Assembly (NCBI GenBank): GCA_903879775.1
Contig: CAIRMY010000311.1
Span: 1 to 10,084 of the forward strand
Direction: 5' to 3'
Origin: an uncultured Bacteroidota bacterium
Lineage (GTDB): Bacteria; Bacteroidota; Bacteroidia; NS11-12g; UBA955
Length of the DNA: 10,084 bases
Shown: positions 1 to 5,183 of the stretch, piece by piece
How the letters are laid out: each line of letters begins with the position of its first letter
Position numbering within the stretch: position 1 is the stretch's first letter
Made by a program: the position numbers and the translations under genes
The notes under the pieces: model-generated
The model's input: the letters and a program-made list of their open reading frames with translations, nothing else
Told to the model about the DNA's origin: nothing
Databases searched by the model: none

Positions 1-1226
1 CCATTCGCGACAATGCCGAAGTTAGAATTCGTGAGCGCCTCAAACACCTCAGAATGAATAAGAAATCTAACAAAGATCTCATTATTGGAGTATTGGGCTG
101 TATGGCGGAACGTTTGAAAGACAAACTTTTAGAAGAAGAAAAACTCGTTGACGTAGTTGCTGGTCCAGATTCTTACAGAGACCTTCCAAAATTAGTGGCT
201 GAAGTTGACGAAGGGGGTAGAGCAATCAACGTTTTACTCTCTAGAGAAGAAACATATGGTGATCTAAACCCAGTGCGTTTGAATACAAATGGGGTAACCG
301 CTTTTGTAAGCATTATGAGAGGCTGCGACAATATGTGCAGTTTTTGTGTTGTGCCTTATACACGCGGAAGAGAAAGAAGTAGAGATGCACAAAGTATTGT
401 TAAAGAAGTGGTTACACTGTTTAATGATGGATACAAGGAAATTACATTATTAGGGCAGAATGTAAATAGTTATCTTTATTTTGGTGGGGGACAAAAGAAA
501 GAATTTAAAAAACTCACCCCTGAAGAACAATCCGAAGCAATTGATTTCGCCGATCTTTTAGAAATGGTGGCACTTGCCGTTCCAACCATGCGCATTCGTT
601 ATAGCACAAGTCACCCTCGCGATATCAATGAAAAAGTGGTTAGAACCATGGTTAAATACAACAATATTTGTAACTATATCCATTTACCCGCTCAAAGTGG
701 CAATAGCCGTGTTTTGGACTTGATGAGTCGAAATTATACCAGAGAATGGTACATGGGTAAAATTCAAATGATCCGTGAAATCATACCAAATTGTGGCATT
801 TCTTGTGATATTATTTCTGGATTTTGTACCGAAACCGAAGAAGAACACCAAGATACAATCACATTAATCAATGAAGCTAAATTTGATTTTAGCTACATGT
901 ATAAATACAGCGAACGACCTGGAACTCCTGCCGCTAAAAAACTCTCCGACGATGTTCCAGAAGAAGTTAAAAGTAGAAGACTTACTGATATCATTAAAAC
1001 ACAAAATGCCATGAGTTTGGCAAAAAACTCAGCTCAAATTGGCAGTGTGGTTGAAGTCTTAATTGAAGGAAATAGCAAAAAAAGTGAGAATGACTGGATG
1101 GGAAGATCCGATGAAAATGTTGTGGTTGTTTTCCCTAAATCCAACGAACAAAAAGGCGATTATGTGAAAGTATTGGTTGAAAGAGCTACTGTAACTACCT
1201 TAATTGGTAAAATTATAAATCAATAG
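1..1226 (+). CDS. miaB: tRNA-2-methylthio-N6-dimethylallyladenosine synthase MiaB, 5'-truncated by window edge
   Basis: This is a radical-SAM methylthiotransferase that adds a methylthio group at C2 of i6A37 in tRNAs reading UNN codons. The frame is already open at base 3 and reads IRDNAE, a conserved MiaB N-terminal motif, so the ATG at 54 is internal and the true start lies upstream of the window. Visible parts: the end of the UPF0004 (MTTase) domain with an auxiliary-cluster cysteine in GVLGCMAE (codon 99-101); the radical-SAM CX3CX2C in RGCDNMCSFC (Cys codons at 324, 336 and 345); the LLGQNVNSY and STSHP motifs; and a C-terminal TRAM domain of about 65 residues from about 1030. Downstream there is only a convergent gene, which overlaps the last 7 bases. 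MiaB rather than RimO or MtaB is favoured by IRDNAE, the VVPYTRGRERSR stretch and the SGNSRVLDLMSRNYTR region. The identification is firm; the first part of the protein is not in the window. Confidence 0.95.
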   Translation, partial: IRDNAEVRIRERLKHLRMNKKSNKDLIIGVLGCMAERLKDKLLEEEKLVDVVAGPDSYRDLPKLVAEVDEGGRAINVLLSREETYGDLNPVRLNTNGVTAFVSIMRGCDNMCSFCVVPYTRGRERSRDAQSIVKEVVTLFNDGYKEITLLGQNVNSYLYFGGGQKKEFKKLTPEEQSEAIDFADLLEMVALAVPTMRIRYSTSHPRDINEKVVRTMVKYNNICNYIHLPAQSGNSRVLDLMSRNYTREWYMGKIQMIREIIPNCGISCDIISGFCTETEEEHQDTITLINEAKFDFSYMYKYSERPGTPAAKKLSDDVPEEVKSRRLTDIIKTQNAMSLAKNSAQIGSVVEVLIEGNSKKSENDWMGRSDENVVVVFPKSNEQKGDYVKVLVERATVTTLIGKIINQ

Positions 1227-1624
1227 TGCTGAAGGCTTTTACGAAACATTTGGCTGTAAACTAAATACTGTGATTTTGTTAAAACCCCTTTCATTTTTTC
1301 CATCTTTGCCATTCTAGCTTCCGAAATTACTTTACTCATCACCTGTTTTACATGAGGAAACTCTTGTTGAGCCTTTATCTTAGAAAATTCATATTCCTTT
1401 TCAATTTCGTATATTTCCCTCAATTTGTTTTGTGTTAATTTAACATCACTCACAAACTTCATAATTTTTGATGCGGCATTGGCTTTCCCTAAATCTCCAC
1501 CCTTTTTCCTATCCTTTAACCACTGCGGAATTGAAGTGCCTCTACTTATTTTGAGTAAATCACTTAACTTTCGAAGAATTGATTTAGAATTTTTTTTCTC
1601 TTTACTACTGCTCTGCAAATCCAT
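1220..1624 (-). CDS. Hypothetical small basic helical protein with two LT..Q-like repeats
   Basis: I do not recognise this 134-residue protein. The ATG at 1624 (MDLQSSSKEK) is chosen over a TTG nine bases upstream. The N-terminus is Lys/Ser-rich with no signal peptide or membrane segment, so it is predicted cytoplasmic. From about residue 60 it appears to be all helix, with two similar units: LTQNKLREIYEIE (about 63-75) and LTKSQYLVYSQM (about 115-126), separated by a charged helix rich in Lys, Glu and Met. This spacing recalls the LTxxQ repeats of Spy/CpxP-type chaperones, but those are periplasmic and carry signal peptides, so the likeness may be only structural. Its stop codon lies inside the end of the convergent miaB. 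The upstream gene on the same strand ends 130 bases away, so it may have its own promoter. Frame integrity and coding-like composition support a real gene; no function is assigned. Confidence 0.7.
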   Translation of the reverse strand: MDLQSSSKEKKNSKSILRKLSDLLKISRGTSIPQWLKDRKKGGDLGKANAASKIMKFVSDVKLTQNKLREIYEIEKEYEFSKIKAQQEFPHVKQVMSKVISEARMAKMEKMKGVLTKSQYLVYSQMFRKSLQHY

Positions 1625-1754
1625 CACGTGCAAAATTACACAAAAAATGTGCCAAATATTAATTTATTCATTCCACCGAATTTAATAACTAAAAATAACA
1701 CATTGTGCCAAATTTCAATTCAAATTCACAATTGTCAAATTAGTTTACGTATTT

Positions 1755-2708
1755 CTAATACAAATTTTTCAAATTTGACAACATATCAACTGTCATTTTG
1801 TCCAAGTCATAATCAGGTTTCCAACCCCAATCTTCGCGAGCCCTGCTATCGTCTATTACTGCAGGCCATGATTCAGCAATTTGCTGACGATAATCTACAT
1901 TATATGTAATTTTAAAATTCGGTATGTGCTTTTGAATTGCAGCAGCAATTTCTTCAGGTCCAAAACTCATGCCTGCCAAATTATAACTACTTCTTATTTT
2001 TACTTGCTCTGAAGGGGCATGCATAATATCCAACGTGGCTTTCAAAGCGTCTGGCATATACAACATTGGCAACACAGTTCCCTCCTTCAAAAAGCATTCA
2101 TGTGATTGCGTTTGTAAGGCATCATGATAAATCGATACTGCATAATCAGTTGTGCCTCCACCTGGAGCCGATTTATATCCAATTAAACCAGGATATCTCA
2201 AGCTGCGGGTGTCAACACCCCAACGATTGTAATAATATTGAGCATAAAGCTCACCAGAAAGTTTACTAATGCCATAAACAGTGGTTGGATCCATTGAGCC
2301 AAATTGTGGGGTATTGTATCTTGGAGTATTTGGCCCAAACGCCGCAATACTACTTGGCCAGTAAACCCTTTTAATCACACCCATATCTCTCGCTGCATTC
2401 AATACATGAAACAAGCCATCCATATTTAATTTCCACGCAAACTCAGGCATCTTCTCAGCAGTTGCACTTAATAATGCCGCCAAGTGATAAACATGTGTAG
2501 GCTTATACTTTTCCACGATTTCTCTAAATGCTTTTTCATCTAAAATATCGAGCGTTTCAAATGGTCCTGCTTCAAAAACTGGATTGTCTGATTTCTTTAA
2601 ATCCGATGCAATTACGTTTGTATCTCCATAAATGCCTCTCAACGCTTCAACCAATTCTGTACCCAATTGACCGCATGATCCGATAACCAATATTTTTTCT
2701 GTTCCCAT
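1755..2708 (-). CDS. tdh: L-threonine 3-dehydrogenase, short-chain (SDR, epimerase-like) type
   Basis: This cytoplasmic enzyme oxidises L-threonine with NAD+ to 2-amino-3-ketobutyrate, the first step of threonine breakdown to glycine and acetyl-CoA. The 317 residues match the usual length of the extended-SDR threonine dehydrogenases, such as that of Flavobacterium frigidimaris, and not the zinc-dependent MDR type of E. coli. Visible motifs: the nucleotide-binding GSCGQLG (residues 10-16); ALLSATAEK (78-86); WPSSIAAFGP (117-126) with the catalytic-region Ser; the YGISK Tyr145/Lys149 pair; RYPGLI (171-176); and the PGGGTTDYAV loop (182-191) typical of this subgroup. The start ATG at 2708 gives MGTEKILVIG, the expected beta strand at the N-terminus. 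The partner 2-amino-3-ketobutyrate CoA ligase (kbl) is not next to it. It is divergent from a Gfo/Idh dehydrogenase with a 118-bp gap. A generic sugar epimerase is less likely given the subgroup motifs. Confidence 0.92.
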   Translation of the reverse strand: MGTEKILVIGSCGQLGTELVEALRGIYGDTNVIASDLKKSDNPVFEAGPFETLDILDEKAFREIVEKYKPTHVYHLAALLSATAEKMPEFAWKLNMDGLFHVLNAARDMGVIKRVYWPSSIAAFGPNTPRYNTPQFGSMDPTTVYGISKLSGELYAQYYYNRWGVDTRSLRYPGLIGYKSAPGGGTTDYAVSIYHDALQTQSHECFLKEGTVLPMLYMPDALKATLDIMHAPSEQVKIRSSYNLAGMSFGPEEIAAAIQKHIPNFKITYNVDYRQQIAESWPAVIDDSRAREDWGWKPDYDLDKMTVDMLSNLKNLY

Positions 2709-2826
2709 GTTCTATGTTGGTGCAAATTTTGCAACTATTCTTTGAATTAACAAAACCCTTTTTGAACAATAAAAAAAATAAAGATAAATCAGAATATGTT
2801 TTGCATTTTTGCTGTTGTATCTTCAA

Positions 2827-3831
2827 ATGAAAAATAAAATTGGTTTTGGGGTCTTAGGACTGGGACATATTGGGCAAAAACATTGCCTTCATATTATCGA
2901 GAACCCCAATGCTATTTTGGTTGAAACTGCCGATCTAAATCAAAATGTGCACTTTCAACAATATCAAAATGTGCAATCCATTCAAGCACTTGTTAAAAAT
3001 CCTGATATTGATGTTATCAACGTTTGTACTCCAAATGGATTTCACGCAGAACACGCAATACTCGCACTCAAAGCTCAAAAACATGTGGTGATTGAAAAGC
3101 CAATTGCGCTGTCATCACATGAATGCAAACTCATACACCAAGCGTCCCTCGAAAATAATAAATTTGTTTTTTGCGTCATGCAAAATCGATTTTCACCACC
3201 TTCATTATGGATAAAATCTGTGATTGACCAAAATTTACTTGGTGAAATTTTTTCAATTCAAATCAACTGCTTTTGGAATCGCGACGACCGCTACTACACC
3301 CCAAATCACTGGCATGGCAACCTAAAACTCGATGGAGGACCACTTTTCACTCAGTTTTCGCACTTCATTGATCTTTTGTATTGGCTCTTTGGCGATATCC
3401 AAATTACACATGCTAACTTTCAAAACTTTAACCACCAACATTCAACACAATTCGAAGATAGCGGCGTAGTTTCTTTCAATCTCAAAAATAGCAACACACT
3501 CGGAAGCATCAATTATTCAACATCTGTTTACGATAAAAATTTTGAAAGTAGCATTTCCATTATTGGGCAAAATGGCTCTGTAAAACTAGGCGGACAGTAC
3601 ATGAATGAAATTTCATATTGTCACATCAAAGACTACACTTTGCCTGAAATAGCATCAAGCAATCCGCCCAATCACTATGGAAATTATATTGGCAGCGCCG
3701 CAAATCACCCATACGTCATTCAAAATGTAATCAACACACTTCAACAAATTGAAACGCCTCATACCCAATTTTCAGAAGGTGCTGCAGTGGTGCAAATCAT
3801 TGAAAATATTTACAAATTCAGAAATATTTAA
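2827..3831 (+). CDS. Gfo/Idh/MocA family NAD(P)-dependent oxidoreductase, WlbA/WbpB-like
   Basis: This is a cytoplasmic NAD(P)-dependent sugar or sugar-nucleotide dehydrogenase of 334 residues, the usual family length. The ATG at 2827 (MKNKIGFGVL) is preferred to a TTG 18 bases upstream because it places the Rossmann strand at the N-terminus. Visible motifs: GLGHIG (11-16) for dinucleotide binding; VCTPNGFHAEHA (67-78); the catalytic-lysine motif EKP (Lys91); and in the C-terminal domain LDGGPLFTQFSHFID (168-182), with Gln176, His179 and Asp182 lining the active site. The NCFWNRDDRYY stretch (148-157) and the DGG..Q..H..D block most resemble UDP-GlcNAc(A) 3-dehydrogenases (WlbA/WbpB) used for 2,3-diamino sugars of surface polysaccharides. 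The substrate is inferred only: no aminotransferase or acetyltransferase partner is adjacent. A near-match -7 box (TATGTTTTG) lies at 2795-2803, without a clear -33 element. Confidence 0.88.
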   Translation: MKNKIGFGVLGLGHIGQKHCLHIIENPNAILVETADLNQNVHFQQYQNVQSIQALVKNPDIDVINVCTPNGFHAEHAILALKAQKHVVIEKPIALSSHECKLIHQASLENNKFVFCVMQNRFSPPSLWIKSVIDQNLLGEIFSIQINCFWNRDDRYYTPNHWHGNLKLDGGPLFTQFSHFIDLLYWLFGDIQITHANFQNFNHQHSTQFEDSGVVSFNLKNSNTLGSINYSTSVYDKNFESSISIIGQNGSVKLGGQYMNEISYCHIKDYTLPEIASSNPPNHYGNYIGSAANHPYVIQNVINTLQQIETPHTQFSEGAAVVQIIENIYKFRNI

Positions 3832-3914
3832 ATCTTTTTTTACATTTTAAATTATTGAATATCAAACCATTGTACAGGTTTGCAAAAAATATTTCATTTT
3901 TTTTTAAATCTTTT

Positions 3915-3943
3915 GGGGGATGCACCCCGGGAAATTGTATTAC
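3915..3943 (+). promoter_or_regulatory. Possible ECF-sigma-type promoter (G-rich block plus GTATTAC)
   Basis: In a strongly AT-rich gap of 131 bp there is an isolated G/C block, GGGGGATGCACCCC, at 3915-3928, followed after a short spacer by GTATTAC at 3937-3943. The ATG of the small anti-sigma-like gene follows about 20 bases later. A G-rich upstream element with a separate downstream element is the general layout I associate with promoters in front of FecI/FecR-type loci in Bacteroidota. The block also has weak dyad symmetry (GGG around TGCA around CCC), so it could be an operator or a short hairpin. No TAnnTTTG housekeeping box is seen in the gap. The assignment is inference. Confidence 0.4.
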
Positions 3944-3962
3944 ACTCACAAGCATCACTCTC

Positions 3963-4142
3963 ATGAAAGAACAATTAGAGTCAAACATCCTTACAAAATA
4001 CGCTGCTGGCCTCATGGAAGCAGAGGAATTGCGTAAGCTCGAGGATTGGTTAAAGCAAAATCCTCAATTTAGAACAACACTTGCTCTTATCCAACAGAAT
4101 GTTAGAGCAATGAATATGCAAGTTCAATTTGCAACCAAATAA
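3963..4142 (+). CDS. Small anti-sigma-domain-like protein (59 aa)
   Basis: This 59-residue protein begins MKEQLESNIL. The ATG at 3963 is chosen because the longer frame, from a TTG at 3855, would run through the G-rich promoter-like block and encodes an unconvincing sequence. The stretch ILTKYAAGLMEAEELRKLEDW followed by LKQNPQF has the pattern of the N-terminal anti-sigma domain of Bacteroidota FecR or RskA-type proteins (helix, 'Y..G....EE...LE.WL..NP'). These domains bind ECF sigma factors in the cytoplasm. There is no membrane segment. The stop is followed two bases later by the ATG of a FecR-like protein in another frame (TAAtcATG), so the two are probably co-transcribed and translationally coupled. 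Together they add up to about 346 residues, the length of a normal one-piece FecR. It may therefore be a split-off sigma-binding domain, or the product of a frameshift. No sigma factor gene is adjacent. Confidence 0.65.
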   Translation: MKEQLESNILTKYAAGLMEAEELRKLEDWLKQNPQFRTTLALIQQNVRAMNMQVQFATK

Positions 4143-4144
4143 TC

Positions 4145-5008
4145 ATGAACAACGAAAATTCAAATCACAACATACAAGACGATCCTGAGTTCAAAGAGAT
4201 TTGGGACTTAGCGGGTTCGTATAAATTCAAAGAAGCCGAAGGCAATGACAAAGCTTGGGAGAAATTCCAAAATGCAGTTCAACCAAAAGCCAAACTTACA
4301 GTGACTTATTCTAGAACTAGAATATTAGCTTATGCCGCGGTTATTGGGCTTTTTGTACTTTCAGGAATTGTACTTTTCAAATTCAATTCAAATAGCAAAA
4401 CGCTTTTATTAGTTTCAAACAATGTAACAATGGCAGGCGAAATGAAGGAATTGAAATTAGCCGATGGATCAATCATTACAATGAATGGCGCGAGTAACGT
4501 TTCTTATGAACTCAAGGCCGACCAAAGAAGAATTAAACTAAAAGGACAAGCGCACTTTGAAGTTGCACCGAATAAATATGCTCCTTTTATCATTGAAACC
4601 GACAAAGGAACCATTACCGTTTTAGGTACTGGATTCGATGTGATCGCATATCCAAATAAGGAACTTTCAGTTTCTGTAAATCATGGTAAAGTAAGCGTTG
4701 AAAACAATAGCAAGAAAGTCATTCTTACCAAAGGAATGTCGGCTAAAACCAATGGGATTCAATTAACTGCTGTTGCTATGGATTCTACCACAGTTCAATG
4801 GAGGGGTCAATTCTTAACCTTCAAAGAAGCAAATGTTTCATCTGTGGTTGAAACGATTGAAAACAAATACAACGTTTCTTTAAAAATTGAAGAAAATTCA
4901 AACCAAAAGAAATTCAACGGGAAATTCAAACAATCAGCCAGCTTGAAAGAAATTTTAGAAGTCCTTAACGCTTCTGTTGGAAATGTTGAAGTGGTGAACA
5001 AAAAATAA
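4145..5008 (+). CDS. FecR family anti-sigma / transmembrane signalling protein
   Basis: FecR-type proteins sit in the inner membrane, sense the state of outer-membrane receptors through a periplasmic domain and control an ECF sigma factor. Visible here (287 residues): a short cytoplasmic part with DPEFKEIWDLAGSYKF and AWEKF (13-41), as found just before the membrane segment in Bacteroidota FecRs; one transmembrane helix at about 59-80; the FecR domain (about 98-190) with LKLADGSIITMN, LKGQAHFEV, APFIIET and VLGTGFDVIAYP; and a DUF4974-type C-terminal domain (about 222-285) starting LTFKEANVSSVVETI. The usual N-terminal sigma-binding helices are absent from this chain but resemble the separate 59-residue protein encoded directly upstream. 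Neither a fecI-type sigma gene nor a SusC/TonB receptor is adjacent, so its partner must be encoded elsewhere. A strong terminator follows the stop codon. Confidence 0.88.
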   Translation: MNNENSNHNIQDDPEFKEIWDLAGSYKFKEAEGNDKAWEKFQNAVQPKAKLTVTYSRTRILAYAAVIGLFVLSGIVLFKFNSNSKTLLLVSNNVTMAGEMKELKLADGSIITMNGASNVSYELKADQRRIKLKGQAHFEVAPNKYAPFIIETDKGTITVLGTGFDVIAYPNKELSVSVNHGKVSVENNSKKVILTKGMSAKTNGIQLTAVAMDSTTVQWRGQFLTFKEANVSSVVETIENKYNVSLKIEENSNQKKFNGKFKQSASLKEILEVLNASVGNVEVVNKK

Positions 5009-5056
5009 AACTTAGACAAATTCTTGTTTGATAGATTAAATATTTGTTTTTGCACG

Positions 5057-5088
5057 AAAAGAGAACCCAAGGGTTCTCTTTTCTTTTT
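5057..5088 (+). terminator. Rho-independent terminator after the FecR-like gene
   Basis: A perfect inverted repeat pairs AAAAGAGAACCC (5057-5068) with GGGTTCTCTTTT (5071-5082). In practice this is an 11-bp stem with a CAAG loop, followed by a T-rich run ending at 5088. It starts 48 bases after the FecR stop codon and should end that transcript, separating it from the large exported protein gene. The T run is also the left arm of a second inverted repeat. Confidence 0.85.
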
Positions 5089-5109
5089 AGACAACGTTTT
5101 GTCTAAAAA
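5084..5109. repeat. Second perfect inverted repeat overlapping the terminator
   Basis: TTTTTAGACAA (5084-5094) and TTGTCTAAAAA (5099-5109) form an 11-bp perfect stem with a CGTT loop. The left arm overlaps the T run of the preceding terminator, so as RNA the two structures would share bases and could compete. The core TTAGACAA also occurs as a direct copy at 5012-5019, just after the FecR stop. It could be an operator, part of an attenuator, or a by-product of AT-rich sequence; no strong T run follows it. Confidence 0.6.
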
Positions 5110-5164
5110 TTTAGTCAATGTCTTACCCAAACCTCCATTTCTAACAACTATCTCCTTTTTTAAG

Positions 5165-5172
5165 TAAATTTG
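5165..5172 (+). promoter_or_regulatory. Candidate Bacteroidota -7 box upstream of the large exported protein
   Basis: TAAATTTG matches the Bacteroidota -7 consensus TAnnTTTG exactly and ends 11 bases before the ATG at 5184, which would give a very short leader of roughly 7 bases. No convincing TTTG -33 element is present 19-21 bases upstream, so confidence is limited. The preceding terminator makes a local promoter necessary unless transcription reads through. Confidence 0.35.
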
Positions 5173-5183
5173 TTATCATACCA

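Noticed and set aside
1425..1909. Plus-strand open frames opposite the hypothetical gene and the end of tdh
   Set aside because: They are antisense to better-supported genes, have low-complexity composition rich in Asn/Ser/Ile, and show no motifs.
2721..2733. TGCAAA-T-TTTGCA inverted repeat just upstream of tdh, considered as an operator
   Set aside because: It is short (6-bp arms), lies in AT-rich DNA within about 25 bases of the start codon, and has no recognisable promoter box beside it; it cannot be separated from chance.
3855..3962. Possible N-terminal extension of the small anti-sigma-like protein from a TTG
   Set aside because: It would translate the G-rich promoter-like block. The encoded stretch looks non-coding (FFFKSFGGCTPGNC), and the ATG at 3963 fits the anti-sigma domain start.
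4807..5130. Minus-strand open frame across the FecR 3' end and the terminator
   Set aside because: It runs through the terminator hairpin and is antisense to a confident DUF4974-type domain; the Lys/Phe-rich sequence has no motif.
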